From positions 1 through 42,729 of the IMG/VR virus record IMGVR_UViG_3300043602_000220: a DNA stretch of 42,729 nucleotides. One strand, written 5' to 3'. The stretch comes from a virus. Of the stretch, positions 1-7,862 are shown piece by piece. Made by a program: the position numbers and the translations under genes. Position 1 is the stretch's first letter. Each line of letters opens with the position of its first letter. Under the pieces are notes generated by a model. It searched no databases. It saw nothing but the letters and a program-made list of their open reading frames with translations, and had not been told where the DNA came from.

Positions 1-127
1 TTGTTCCAGGGTGAATTCCTGGTCGGTCAACTCGACCTTGCGTTCCCAGGTCACGCCGATGTAAGCGACGCCATCCTCGAGCATGCCATTGGCCAGGATC
101 TCCGCCTCGGCATCGGCATCCTCGATC
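1..127. repeat. Left copy of 127-bp terminal direct repeat (circular overlap)
   Basis: Bases 1-127 are identical to bases 42603-42729. Both copies lie inside the portal reading frame, and joining them gives one uninterrupted gene. An exact overlap of 127 nt equals a common assembler k-mer size, so this most likely marks a circular or circularly permuted molecule rather than a real phage terminal repeat. Confidence 0.95.
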
Positions 128-480
128 TGCGAGCTCCAGAGCCATTGCAGGAATTGCGAGGTACGCTTGGCCTTGGCGATGTCATCCAGGGCGACCGGCT
201 TGGCCTCGGGGGTCGCCTGGTTGTACGCCAGCACCAGGGTGTCCACATCCTCGTTGATGTATTGATCGACGAGGTACACGCGGGAATCGGTGGCGCCTTC
301 CCACGGGACGACATCCTGCCCGGCCGGCATGTGCTTCTTCCACTTCTTGAGATCGGGCGATTGACCGGCCCAGACGCAATAGCGGGTGTTGTAATTGAGT
401 TCGCGCCGCGCGAGATCATCGGTCGGCCCATCGATGAGTTCCTGGAACTCGGTGGAGATAGAGGAGAGGTCAGGGATCAT
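1..480 (-). CDS. Portal protein, N-terminal 160 codons (gene continues at 42602)
   Basis: This is the start of the portal gene; the rest is at 40884-42602. The ATG at 478-480 opens a frame beginning MIPDLSSISTEF that runs without a stop to base 1 and continues in phase from base 42602. The complete protein is 732 aa, in the size range of P22-type portals and longer than T7 gp8. The portal is the dodecameric ring at the capsid vertex that the terminase docks on and DNA passes through. The gene is 37 nt downstream of the 84-aa gene and belongs to the terminase-portal-scaffold-capsid order. The portal call rests on size, charge pattern and position, not on a catalytic motif. Confidence 0.8.
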   Translation of the reverse strand, partial: MIPDLSSISTEFQELIDGPTDDLARRELNYNTRYCVWAGQSPDLKKWKKHMPAGQDVVPWEGATDSRVYLVDQYINEDVDTLVLAYNQATPEAKPVALDDIAKAKRTSQFLQWLWSSQIEDADAEAEILANGMLEDGVAYIGVTWERKVELTDQEFTLEQ

Positions 481-517
481 AAAAAGGATGAAGTTGTTTG
501 TCTGGAAGCTGTGGGGT

Positions 518-772
518 TCATGGGGTCGGCTCTCCTTTATCGGAGTTCTGTTCGTTACGGGTGTCCTGGTCTTCTCTGACCATCCATTCGTGGACCTGGC
601 CGTAACGGGCAAACCAATTGCCGCTGCCCATGCTGAAACTTCGCGTGTCGCCGGAACCATCCTCAAGCACGCGCGTGCAAAAAATCTGTACGGAATCGAA
701 ATGCTCGGCGAGTTGATCCCGATACTTGCGGATGAACTCCTGGTCGCGCTGTATCTCTTCGTCTTTGGTCAT
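518..772 (-). CDS. Small conserved-type phage protein (84 aa), upstream of portal
   Basis: I do not recognise this family. The 84-aa product starts MTKDEEIQRDQEF, has a charged helical N-terminus, a central segment with FCTRVLEDGSGDT and GSGNWFARYGQ, and an acidic tail. Its ATG overlaps the stop of the upstream HTH gene by 4 nt (ATGA), which supports both the start and translational coupling. It lies between the terminase/HTH genes and portal, where small packaging or head-assembly accessory genes often sit. It has no signal peptide or membrane segment. A packaging role is inferred from position only. Confidence 0.7.
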   Translation of the reverse strand: MTKDEEIQRDQEFIRKYRDQLAEHFDSVQIFCTRVLEDGSGDTRSFSMGSGNWFARYGQVHEWMVREDQDTRNEQNSDKGEPTP

Positions 773-969
773 GATGTGGGTTTCAACAGGTTCAAGACAT
801 CATCGCGCCAATAGCGGTGATGGCCCTTGGGGGTTTGACGGGTGCGAATCTTCCCGCGATCGCGATAGCAGCGCAGCGTCCCGCGTCCGCACGACAACAA
901 TTGCCGGGCTTCCTTCGGCGAGAGCCAGAGCCGGAAACCTTCGACGAAAAGTTGGAGGCGCCCGTTAAT
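769..969 (-). CDS. Small HTH (MerR/excisionase-like) protein, probably ATT-initiated
   Basis: The product contains LSPKEARQLLSCGRGTLRCY followed by a basic wing (GKIRTRQTPKGHHRYW), the HTH_17 or MerR-like DNA-binding fold seen in excisionases and some small terminase subunits. The open frame extends to an ATG at 1077, but residues encoded upstream of 969 lie inside the terL frame and do not look like part of the domain. The only sensible start near the terL stop is ATT at 967-969, with GGAGGA 4 nt before it, overlapping the terL stop as ATTAA. That gives 66 aa. The stop overlaps the next gene's ATG. Possible roles are small terminase subunit or regulator; I cannot separate them. Confidence 0.6.
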   Translation of the reverse strand: MNGRLQLFVEGFRLWLSPKEARQLLSCGRGTLRCYRDRGKIRTRQTPKGHHRYWRDDVLNLLKPTS

Positions 970-2995
970 AGGTTCCTCCTCCGGTCGCGAGCATTCCTTC
1001 GGCGCCGATGTATTGGAGATCCGCCAACGCCATGTACCGGACCAAATCCGCGAAATCTTTGCAGCCACCCTTGGCACCTCCGCGCGCGGTGTAGGTTTGC
1101 ATCATCCAGATCACTTGATCGCATCGGCTCGAGACGAAGAGACGAGGCTCGTTCAAACTGGGCACCATCCCGTTCGGGTCGAGCGGATCCCAGTCGAGTA
1201 GTTCGTTGACCTCGGCCAGGCCGGTGCCGATCTGGGCGTTCTCGCCTGTGCCCATTTGGCGGCCGCTGTAGGCGGGCTCGAGCATCATCGGTTCAGTGAC
1301 CTCGCCAGATGGACCCACCACGCGCTCGGCGAAGAGGTCCACAACCGTCTTGGCACCTTGCTCCTGGGCGTGCTCGCTACCAGCGGCGCGCGGGTCCACT
1401 CGGCGGCTCAGGATTTCCTCGCGCAATGGCGCGGCCAGTTCGCCACGGACCTCGCGAACGTCCACAGGATTCCAGCGACCAGGCGCCGGACGCGATTTCC
1501 GGGCGCTAACCATCAGTTGATCCGCTATGCGACGGCGGTACGGGTCAGTCTCAACCCATTCGCCAACTCCGGAGATTTCAAGGGTCAAGGTCTCTTCATT
1601 CAGGAACAATTCCTTGTACCCGGTGACGCCCATGCCGTCGCTTTGCTGGGCAGGACCGGGACGGCCGTCGGGCTCTTCCTCGCGGTCGCTTGGGACCGCC
1701 CAATCCCCGAAGTGCCCTTTGTCCGGCCAGTCCCGGTAAATGAAATGGTACCCGCGCGGATCGACCCGGACCCAGATGGTTGCCCAGCGCCGGGCGCCGG
1801 CGGGGTCGGTCAACATGTAGTTCGTGCCATCACTCGGCAGATGTTCGGGCTTGATGATGTGAACCGCGCCGAATTTCGGGAACGCCCGGTGCCGGACATC
1901 GACTGCCCAACCGTAGGAATCGCGCATGATCACGGTCTCGGGCTTCAGGCGAATCTCCGCGGCGTGGTCCTCGTAACGGCCAAAGGGATTGTCCTGGCGA
2001 AAGAAGAAAACGGCGCGTGTCCGGGGCCGGCTGCACTCCATCACGGTGGGCATCTGGCCCGGCTTGCATCCCGGCACCATGACGCGGTCGGGCGGGAGCA
2101 GCTCGGCTGCTTTCTGGTCGAGCACTTGCGGGCTGCCCAACATTTCCTTGATGGTGGCAGTGATGCCCTCGAGGGGTGAGAAGGTCCAGAGCCCGCACGA
2201 TTGCACGTCCTGGCTCCGGGTCTCTGCGGTCTCGAGCCAAAGGAGCGGCATGTTCTCATCCGCCCACCAACCCATGTTTGGCAAAGGGATCTCACGATCG
2301 CCGGCCCTCAAGGTCACGGGCTTGAAGTTCTCGGCACCGAGCCGCCAACCCTGGTAATGCTGCGGATCCTGGATGAAGCTCAGGAACTTGATGATCGTGG
2401 GCGGATCGGTGGGCATCACCAGGAGGTTATCGGAGAAGCCGCGGCCCTCGGCGTACTTGAGTTTGAATTCGCGGGATTCCTTGTGGTTGAGCTGGGTCCG
2501 CCAGGCGCGCGGCAAATATTTCCAGATCGCGGGCTGCTGGATGTTCTGCGAGGAATTCTCGGTCTCACCCAGGATCCAGCGCCGGCCGCCCGGGTACGCG
2601 AGGCACGACTTGACGAAGAGCCACGCGGCGCACTCGGTCTTTGAGGCCCGCTTGCCCCCGCCGCAATAGACGGTGCGCGCGTGCTGATACTGCTCCAGCA
2701 GAGTGTACCACGGGTCGAGCACGAAGCCGCGCGTGAGCGGTTCGCCGGTGCGCTCATCGGCATCGGCGACCGCCTGGCGATGCATGGCGAAGGCGTGGGA
2801 GACATGGTGCAGCCCGTACTGGAGCGGCTTGCGCATGGCCGAGGCGATCTCCTCAGCCGTGGGCAGGCGCAAGAGCGGATGCGGCGGCGGCCCATGTTCC
2901 ACGAGGAACTTTCGGGCCTGGTCCAGCAGCCAGGCATCGGTGGGGGGCACCAAGGCTGAAGGCTGAGGGCTAAAGGCTGAAACAGCAGGCTGCAT
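965..2995 (-). CDS. terL: Terminase large subunit (TerL)
   Basis: This is the ATP-driven DNA-packaging motor and nuclease. At about residues 110-122 there is a Walker A variant (GGGKRASKTE) of the terminase type; at about 241-247 a Walker B (WWADEN); and at about 393 an acidic nuclease motif (LTDPAG) followed by a strand-rich RNase H-like region. The 676-aa length suits the family. The ATG at 2995 is 1 nt from the upstream stop, but codons 6-15 are made of heptanucleotide repeats (AFSPQPSAL), so the original start may be the TTG or GTG just after them (about 2952-2946). It is followed by a small HTH gene and portal. No obvious small subunit precedes it. Confidence 0.9.
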   Translation of the reverse strand: MQPAVSAFSPQPSALVPPTDAWLLDQARKFLVEHGPPPHPLLRLPTAEEIASAMRKPLQYGLHHVSHAFAMHRQAVADADERTGEPLTRGFVLDPWYTLLEQYQHARTVYCGGGKRASKTECAAWLFVKSCLAYPGGRRWILGETENSSQNIQQPAIWKYLPRAWRTQLNHKESREFKLKYAEGRGFSDNLLVMPTDPPTIIKFLSFIQDPQHYQGWRLGAENFKPVTLRAGDREIPLPNMGWWADENMPLLWLETAETRSQDVQSCGLWTFSPLEGITATIKEMLGSPQVLDQKAAELLPPDRVMVPGCKPGQMPTVMECSRPRTRAVFFFRQDNPFGRYEDHAAEIRLKPETVIMRDSYGWAVDVRHRAFPKFGAVHIIKPEHLPSDGTNYMLTDPAGARRWATIWVRVDPRGYHFIYRDWPDKGHFGDWAVPSDREEEPDGRPGPAQQSDGMGVTGYKELFLNEETLTLEISGVGEWVETDPYRRRIADQLMVSARKSRPAPGRWNPVDVREVRGELAAPLREEILSRRVDPRAAGSEHAQEQGAKTVVDLFAERVVGPSGEVTEPMMLEPAYSGRQMGTGENAQIGTGLAEVNELLDWDPLDPNGMVPSLNEPRLFVSSRCDQVIWMMQTYTARGGAKGGCKDFADLVRYMALADLQYIGAEGMLATGGGTY
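2952..2979. repeat. Heptanucleotide array 1 (AAGGCTG type) at the start of terL
   Basis: There are four heptads on the plus strand: AAGGCTG, AAGGCTG, AGGGCTA, AAGGCTG. They fall inside the first codons of the annotated terL frame. The same unit recurs at 31929-31956 in the tail-fibre gene. Confidence 0.85.
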
Positions 2996-2996
2996 C

Positions 2997-3230
2997 CTAC
3001 TTGTGAACTTTTGGTTTTGGGTGGGTCGCAGGGACGTGATGGGGAGCGGGTTCAGGAGTCGGAGCTTGCTCGTCGATCAGTTCCAAATACTTCGAGCGGG
3101 CCAATTCCAACCACCACAACACCTGTCGAATGGATTGCTGACTGTTGGGAGAGGCGGCCGTCAATTCATCCCTCTTCAGGGTCATCTGCTCCACCAACCA
3201 CGTCTCGAACTCCTGTTGTTGTTTATTCAT
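2997..3230 (-). CDS. Hypothetical protein (77 aa) directly upstream of TerL
   Basis: This is a small protein of unrecognised family. It has a glutamine- and charge-rich helical N-terminus (MNKQQQEFETWLVEQM), a helical middle (RQVLWWLELARSKYLELI) and a Pro/His-rich basic tail (HHVPATHPKPKVHK). It is separated from terL by 1 nt, so the two are surely co-translated. The position is typical for a small terminase subunit, but it is short and shows no clear DNA-binding motif. I therefore leave it unnamed. Confidence 0.65.
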   Translation of the reverse strand: MNKQQQEFETWLVEQMTLKRDELTAASPNSQQSIRQVLWWLELARSKYLELIDEQAPTPEPAPHHVPATHPKPKVHK

Positions 3231-3281
3231 GATTATTTCCTTTGTGAGTTATTCGGTTTCTCAAATACGCGGGTGGGAGTT

Positions 3282-3671
3282 TCATTCGTAATTCTTGACT
3301 CTTTCGCCCCACTTAACAAAAGCGATGTCTCCAATTTCGTTGCAGATAGCATCCATCAGGATGTCTCCCAGCCGATCCCACCCTATATCTTCGCAGTCCA
3401 GCTGGTGTTTGGCGTAGGCACACAAGCAGGCGTGCAAAAGCCTGTCGTTGCGGCCTGCGTGCTTGTTAATCTCGCCGTATTTTGGTTTGACCAGTGCGTC
3501 AACGCCGGACAGCAGGTGATCTAAGTCAGTTGTCGTACCGCTCAATAGGTCGCCTAAATTAATAAGCATCCCGCCAAGCCTTTCCCGTTCAGTGCTCGTA
3601 AGGGCCGGGACCCTGCAACTCACGCCTTCAATAATCTCAGCGATGCTGGTCTGGGTGGTATCTGGTTTCAT
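3282..3671 (-). CDS. Hypothetical protein (129 aa)
   Basis: I do not recognise this family. The ATG at 3671 was preferred to an upstream ATG at 3707 because it overlaps the previous stop as ATGA, like its neighbours. The sequence is helical (IAEIIEGVSCRVPALTSTER; DLLSGTTTDLDHLLSGVDALV) with several cysteines and histidines (RLLHACLCAYAKHQLDCEDIGW) that could bind metal or be fortuitous. It is the last of a run of small overlapping genes after the glycosyltransferase and is followed by a 51-nt gap. Confidence 0.65.
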   Translation of the reverse strand: MKPDTTQTSIAEIIEGVSCRVPALTSTERERLGGMLINLGDLLSGTTTDLDHLLSGVDALVKPKYGEINKHAGRNDRLLHACLCAYAKHQLDCEDIGWDRLGDILMDAICNEIGDIAFVKWGERVKNYE

Positions 3672-3868
3672 GGATTCTCCTTCGCGTACTTGATTGCGGC
3701 GTCCCATATCAGCCGGTCTTTGACTTTGAGTGCGCTACTGATGGACATCCAGAAAGGGTCGATCTCTTTCATGGCCGCCTCGAACGCATCGTGATTCTTC
3801 TTCCACTCGCGCACTGACTCCTCCTCCACACGCATTGCTTGCTCGGTAGCTGTTTCACGATGCTTCAT
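3668..3868 (-). CDS. Hypothetical small helical protein (66 aa)
   Basis: This is a charged, probably all-helical protein starting MKHRETATEQAMRVEEESV. The ATG at 3868 overlaps the preceding stop as ATGA; the longer open frame to 3988 is the antisense-like extension over the neighbouring gene. Its end, LIWDAAIKYAKE, resembles the end of the 97-aa protein at 4203-4496 (GWDAAIKWKEGQK), so the two may share a short C-terminal motif. No function can be assigned. Confidence 0.65.
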   Translation of the reverse strand: MKHRETATEQAMRVEEESVREWKKNHDAFEAAMKEIDPFWMSISSALKVKDRLIWDAAIKYAKENP

Positions 3869-4206
3869 GGCGTCACCTCTCGCCACTCGATGAATTGCTG
3901 CTCTGTTCGTTTGCAGAGGGCACACTCGCGGATAACCCGAATCGGTCCTTCCGGGTACATCACCACCATCCCTTTGAATGGCTGCCACTGATGGCCCACA
4001 ATGGCGCAGACCTCACCGTTGGTTATCGCATGGCGCAGGAACTCCTCTTTGCTGATGTACTCACCAACACCGCCAGGGTGTACCAAGATGAGTGTGTTTG
4101 TAGTGTCCACGGAAATCTTAGGAGTTTTGATCTTTAGTTCATCAGCGACCAACCACACCGAGAAACACGCGAGTGCAGTAAGATGAATTGCGATGCAAGG
4201 TTTCAC
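3865..4206 (-). CDS. Exported small protein with signal peptide (113 aa), GTG start
   Basis: The GTG at 4206 overlaps the previous stop (GTGA), giving an N-terminus KPCIAIHLTALACFSVWLVADE that looks like a Sec signal peptide with a hydrophobic core of about 15 residues. The mature part has a possible zinc-ribbon set (CAIVGHQW, then RECALCKRTEQQF). Secreted or membrane-anchored small proteins in phage early operons can act on the host envelope, but nothing here shows which process. A longer frame from 4224 would place six extra residues before the signal and is less likely. Confidence 0.6.
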   Translation of the reverse strand: MKPCIAIHLTALACFSVWLVADELKIKTPKISVDTTNTLILVHPGGVGEYISKEEFLRHAITNGEVCAIVGHQWQPFKGMVVMYPEGPIRVIRECALCKRTEQQFIEWREVTP

Positions 4207-4496
4207 TTCTGCCCCTCCTTCCATTTGATTGCGGCGTCCCAGCCTGCTTGAAATTCGCCTCCGAATGATTTAAGTCCACATCCACTCATAACCCGATCCG
4301 CCCATGCATTCTCACACGGATCAGGCTTGGTCGGCGACTCGATCTCGGTGCCTTCGTTCTCTGCCCAGGCGACGAAGTTATTCTGCTTCACGCAATCGGA
4401 CAGGACCATGACCGCGCCCCCTCCAGTCATCTTCACCCAAATGAGTCTCACCGGCTTCGCTTCCGGCCTCTCCTTCTTGAAATCAATCCAGTTCAT
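4203..4496 (-). CDS. Hypothetical protein (97 aa)
   Basis: I do not recognise this small soluble protein. It starts MNWIDFKKERPEAKPVRLIW, has a Gly-rich turn (MTGGGAVMVL) and ends FQAGWDAAIKWKEGQK, a tail that resembles that of the 66-aa neighbour at 3668-3868. The ATG overlaps the stop of the glycosyltransferase gene (ATGA). It is part of the same tightly coupled set of small genes. Confidence 0.65.
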   Translation of the reverse strand: MNWIDFKKERPEAKPVRLIWVKMTGGGAVMVLSDCVKQNNFVAWAENEGTEIESPTKPDPCENAWADRVMSGCGLKSFGGEFQAGWDAAIKWKEGQK

Positions 4497-5272
4497 GATT
4501 TCTCACGATGTTCAGCGAACCATTGGAATTGCTTGGCCCACAAACCGCGGGCGTTCTCGATGTTCTCGTAAACGGCCTTGTGCGCGCCGAGCATGTCGAA
4601 GTCTTGTGACGGCCCGATCAGATCGGCGTAAGTGGCGCAGTTGAGGTGACTGAAACTCTCGATCTGTTCTTCCGTAAAATCCTGACCCCCGAAGGCATGC
4701 CAGGCCATGGCGAGGGTATCGTAAAAATGGTGAATGACGGTGCCATTCAGGCGTTCGGGTTGCCACTGTTGCAGGACGGGTTCAATGAGGGGATGGAAGG
4801 GCTCCGGCGGGAAACGATCGAGGTACTTCCTGAAGGACCGCTTGAAGGCGGAGGGGTCGATCCGCATGAGGCAGGGGTGCAACCGTTCGCGGTAGCGGGT
4901 CCCGGTCCAGGGTTCGCAAAAACTCGGCATGTGAACACCGGCGAGGGCCGAGCCGTCGGGCTCATGCCGGAAACGGTTCCAGAAGATCACATCGGTGTCA
5001 CAGATCCAGAAAGGTTCCTCGGAGGTTTCGATGAGATACCGGATCCATTCGTCGTGACCAAGCCGGGCGCTGGACAACAGACGGACCTGGGCGGCGGCGG
5101 CCTCACGCGCCGCAGAGGTAATCTCCACAAGACACGGAGAGTCATTCCGCACCGAAACAAAGAGTTGCCCGCGAGGGAATCCGACACGGAGCGTCTTGAA
5201 CACGAGGGTCGCGGCCGGAAGCAATTCCGGTTTGCGACAGAAGGCCAGGATGTGGACGGGCTCCTTCAGCAT
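4493..5272 (-). CDS. Glycosyltransferase-like protein (GT-A fold, DxD)
   Basis: The 259-aa protein begins MLKEPVHILAFCRKPELLPA, like a nucleotide-sugar binding strand-helix, and carries CDTDVIFWNRF at about residues 90-100. This is a DxD motif that in GT-A enzymes binds the metal and sugar nucleotide. Later segments (HPCLMRID; PFHPLIEPVLQQW; NGTVIHHFYDTLAMAW) suit an acceptor-side half. The start follows the preceding stop directly (TAAATG). Phage glycosyltransferases modify host surface glycans to block competing phages, or modify DNA or proteins. The lack of a membrane segment and the early-operon position do not decide between these. The family call is by motif only. Confidence 0.6.
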   Translation of the reverse strand: MLKEPVHILAFCRKPELLPAATLVFKTLRVGFPRGQLFVSVRNDSPCLVEITSAAREAAAAQVRLLSSARLGHDEWIRYLIETSEEPFWICDTDVIFWNRFRHEPDGSALAGVHMPSFCEPWTGTRYRERLHPCLMRIDPSAFKRSFRKYLDRFPPEPFHPLIEPVLQQWQPERLNGTVIHHFYDTLAMAWHAFGGQDFTEEQIESFSHLNCATYADLIGPSQDFDMLGAHKAVYENIENARGLWAKQFQWFAEHREKS

Positions 5273-5446
5273 TTAGCCTTTCTTCCTGGTGTCTTCGCCG
5301 GGGGGTTTGGACTTGGGGGCAAATCTGCCCTTATCCTCCTCCTCACCGGACCAGTTGCGCCACCAGGCCAGGCGCAACAAGCCCCAGACCGCGATCACTA
5401 AACAAGTGGCGAAGACGCCCATCAGAAACCAGAGTCCTCCATTCAT
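5273..5446 (-). CDS. Small single-span membrane protein (57 aa)
   Basis: This short gene is supported by coupling on both sides: its ATG overlaps the upstream stop (ATGA at 5446-5443), and its TAA abuts the glycosyltransferase ATG. The product MNGGLWFLMGVFATCLVIAV has one transmembrane helix (about residues 4-24). A cytoplasmic-type basic/acidic tail follows (RLAWWRNWSGEEEDKGRF and a Lys-rich end). It could anchor or assist the downstream glycosyltransferase, as in serotype-conversion cassettes, but that is inference. Confidence 0.65.
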   Translation of the reverse strand: MNGGLWFLMGVFATCLVIAVWGLLRLAWWRNWSGEEEDKGRFAPKSKPPGEDTRKKG

Positions 5447-5640
5447 AATAACAAGGGTTGCTTTACGTTCTTAAGTGTCTCCACCACCGCGGCCATGCAG
5501 GCAATTTCGTGGTCTGCCTTGAGTTGATTCATTCCCCTTTCGGCGACCCATTTCGGATAAAATTTCTTCCGCTTCTCCAATTCGCGCTCGGCGCACCGGA
5601 CCTGCTCCTCCAGCGAAATCGGTGAGGGCGCGTCGGCCAT
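5443..5640 (-). CDS. Small helical phage protein (65 aa) after DnaB
   Basis: This coiled-coil-like protein has LEEQVRCAERELEKRKKFYP, then KWVAERGMNQLKADHEIACM, and ends in Leu. The arrangement (acidic helix, 'YPKWV' and a second helix ending in 'E.A.M') resembles small unannotated proteins common in phage replication regions. It starts 3 nt after the helicase stop and overlaps the next gene by 4 nt. No function is known to me. Confidence 0.7.
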   Translation of the reverse strand: MADAPSPISLEEQVRCAERELEKRKKFYPKWVAERGMNQLKADHEIACMAAVVETLKNVKQPLLL

Positions 5641-5643
5641 GGT

Positions 5644-7155
5644 TCACAGGAGTTCCTCCGCTTCGGCGAGCAGGTCCGCCTCCTCATTCACTGCGACAGC
5701 CTTCCCGCCCGCCACGACGGCGCCGGTGTCCGCGTACCGGTCGGTGAACCTGAAGGTGGGACGATGAAAGGTGAGCTGGATCGCACCGGTCGGACCATTG
5801 CGCTGCTTCACGATCTCCAGGTTGATTGGCCAGGTCTCATCGGCCTTCTGCTTGTCTTCCTCACTCGTTTCCACGGGTTCCTTCTCTCCCTCTTCCGCAT
5901 TACGGTCCCGATGCAGGATCCCGATGTTATCGGCCATCTGCTCGATGTACCCGCTCTCGCGCAAATCGCTCTTCATCGGCCGCCGGGCGCGGCTCTTCGC
6001 CATCTCGCGCTGGGCCTCGCGGTTCAATTGCGCTAACACGATCATGGGGATATCGAGCTCGAGGGCCACCCAGCGGCAGGCGGCCATCAGGAGCTTGCCC
6101 TCCAGCTTCATGTCGCCCCGGGCCTCGGGCGCGTAACACTCGTGCAGGTGATCCAGCAGGATGATCTCGCACCCATGCCGCGCCACCAGCCGCCGGGAGC
6201 GGAGCCGGATCTGTTGGGGGGTGAGATCGCTGCGGTCATCGATGACGATCGGCGCCGGAGTCAACCGGCCGGAGGCCCTGATGAGGGCGCCCAGGTCCGA
6301 CTCGCTCGCGTAGCCGGAATGAACTTTTTTCCCACTCACCCGGGCGTTGATGCAGAGCAGGCGAATGGTCAGTTCCTGGCCGCCGCTCTCGGCGCTGAGG
6401 ATGCCGACCTTGTGCCCGCACATCGCGAGGTACTCGGCAATGTTGAGCATGAGCGAGGTCTTGCCCGAGCTGGCCTCGCCGCCAAACACGGTGAGTTGGC
6501 GCGGCAGGATGCCCATCAGCATCTTGTTCGCGTAGCTCCAGGGGTATTGCAGGCCGGTCGCCAGGCCCTTGCGCCGTTGCTCGGTGGATTTCTCGATGGC
6601 CTCCATCGCGGGCGGGATCATATCCCGGATGACCCGCGGGCCATCGGCGCTTTCGCGGTCGCCCAGGGCGATGACCTGGGCCTCGAAATGCTCGATCACC
6701 TCCTGGGCCTCGGTCCCGCCCATGGCCCGGTCCACATGCGCGAGCGCCACCTGGATGCTCCGGCGAAGCCGCCATTTGTCCAGGACCTCGTCCAGGTACC
6801 CGCCGATCTGCAAGGGGGTCGAGCAGGCGTCGGGCAGTTGCGCGAGGTAGGTGACGCCGCCAATTTCCTCAAGCTCGTGTTGATCGCGTAAACGTGTTAG
6901 AAGAAGAATCTGGTCCGGGCGCCTGTTCTCGCCATCGAGGGCGAGCATGGCCCGGTAAATCGTGGCGTGGGCCCTGGTGTAAAACTGGCAGCCCACCTCG
7001 CCTTCGCCGCCGGCGCCGAGCTTCTCGAGGGCAGTGCCAATCGCCTCTTCCCACGCCGGGTCGGAGTCCTCGGCCGCGCGCAGAAGCGAGCCGAGGACTC
7101 CCCGCTCAGCCTCCGGCGAATGAGGCGGCAGCCCCATGGGGTTTGAGGTGCTCAT
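5644..7155 (-). CDS. dnaB: Replicative DNA helicase, DnaB family
   Basis: This 503-aa hexameric 5'-3' helicase unwinds phage DNA at the fork. The N-terminal domain begins PHSPEAERGVLGSLL, the classic DnaB opening. Walker A (GGEASSGKTSLM) is at about residues 224-234, followed by the helicase signature region, Walker B (IILLDHLH) and a C-terminal RecA-like part (VLAQLNREAQRE; EIVKQRNGPTGAIQLTF). The start codon overlaps the loader gene's stop (7155-7152). The order initiator-loader-helicase matches lambda-type theta replication. Confidence 0.93.
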   Translation of the reverse strand: MSTSNPMGLPPHSPEAERGVLGSLLRAAEDSDPAWEEAIGTALEKLGAGGEGEVGCQFYTRAHATIYRAMLALDGENRRPDQILLLTRLRDQHELEEIGGVTYLAQLPDACSTPLQIGGYLDEVLDKWRLRRSIQVALAHVDRAMGGTEAQEVIEHFEAQVIALGDRESADGPRVIRDMIPPAMEAIEKSTEQRRKGLATGLQYPWSYANKMLMGILPRQLTVFGGEASSGKTSLMLNIAEYLAMCGHKVGILSAESGGQELTIRLLCINARVSGKKVHSGYASESDLGALIRASGRLTPAPIVIDDRSDLTPQQIRLRSRRLVARHGCEIILLDHLHECYAPEARGDMKLEGKLLMAACRWVALELDIPMIVLAQLNREAQREMAKSRARRPMKSDLRESGYIEQMADNIGILHRDRNAEEGEKEPVETSEEDKQKADETWPINLEIVKQRNGPTGAIQLTFHRPTFRFTDRYADTGAVVAGGKAVAVNEEADLLAEAEELL

Positions 7156-7859
7156 GAGCGGAAACTGGGCCAGTTGAAGTCGAGGTAGCCCCCGCGGTGA
7201 TTGGCCCGATCCGCGCCGGCGTCCCCGAGGAAATTCACGAAATCGGACTCGCCCACGTTCGCGATCAGCACGGTGTCCCGGCGGGCCTGGTACCTCGAAT
7301 CGAGCAATTCGCGCAGCATCCGCGCGCCGGAATCGCTTCCGGCAGAGGCGGAGCAGTCATCGAGCACGAGCAGCCGGGGCGACTCGAATTCGCGCAAGAC
7401 ATCGAGCCGGCTGCGTTCGTTGCCGGATTTCAGTGCCGCCTCGAGTTCAAGCCCAAACCGGCAGAGGGTCGCGTAACGGGCGCTCTGGAGCTTCGCGGTC
7501 ACCCAGAGCAACAGGCCAGTGGCGGCAAGGGTTTTGCCAGCCCCGTGCCGGCCAATGAACGCGACCAGCACGCCGTGGTCGCGCTCGCGAATGCCCGCGA
7601 TCATGCCCCGGGCGCTGGCGTAGGTCGCGTCCCACTCGGCATGCCCGCTCGGGGCGTCCTGGGCGCAGGCAGCGGGCGGTTCTAACACTTTATTTCGAAA
7701 GGACCACCAACGAGCCGCGGCAGCGGGCAATCCCGCATCGTGGCGAAGTTCATCGCGGCGCATCCGGCGGTTGTTCCGCTCGAATTCCGCATCGGAAATT
7801 TGACGGGGCGGGCCGTAAATTTCCCCGCCAGCGGGATCAGGAGGGTTTGACGCATTCAT
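7152..7859 (-). CDS. Helicase loader, DnaC/IstB-like AAA+ ATPase
   Basis: This 235-aa protein has Walker A (GRHGAGKT) at about residues 104-111 and Walker B (LLVLDDCS) about 65 residues later. A sensor segment (TVLIANVGESDFVNFLGD) lies near the end, in the DnaC/phage P-protein pattern. Loaders of this type open the DnaB ring and place it on melted origin DNA delivered by the initiator. The gene lies between initiator and helicase and overlaps the helicase start. The N-terminal third is polar and variable, as expected for the helicase- or initiator-contact region. Confidence 0.85.
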   Translation of the reverse strand: MNASNPPDPAGGEIYGPPRQISDAEFERNNRRMRRDELRHDAGLPAAAARWWSFRNKVLEPPAACAQDAPSGHAEWDATYASARGMIAGIRERDHGVLVAFIGRHGAGKTLAATGLLLWVTAKLQSARYATLCRFGLELEAALKSGNERSRLDVLREFESPRLLVLDDCSASAGSDSGARMLRELLDSRYQARRDTVLIANVGESDFVNFLGDAGADRANHRGGYLDFNWPSFRS

Positions 7860-7862
7860 GCG

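Noticed and set aside
1-127. Genuine direct terminal repeats of the virion DNA
   Set aside because: Exactly 127 bp, inside a gene, and typical of assembler overlap for circular contigs.
769-1077. ATG at 1077 as start of the small HTH gene
   Set aside because: It would place 36 codons inside terL with no ribosome site or domain-like sequence; ATT at 969 fits better.
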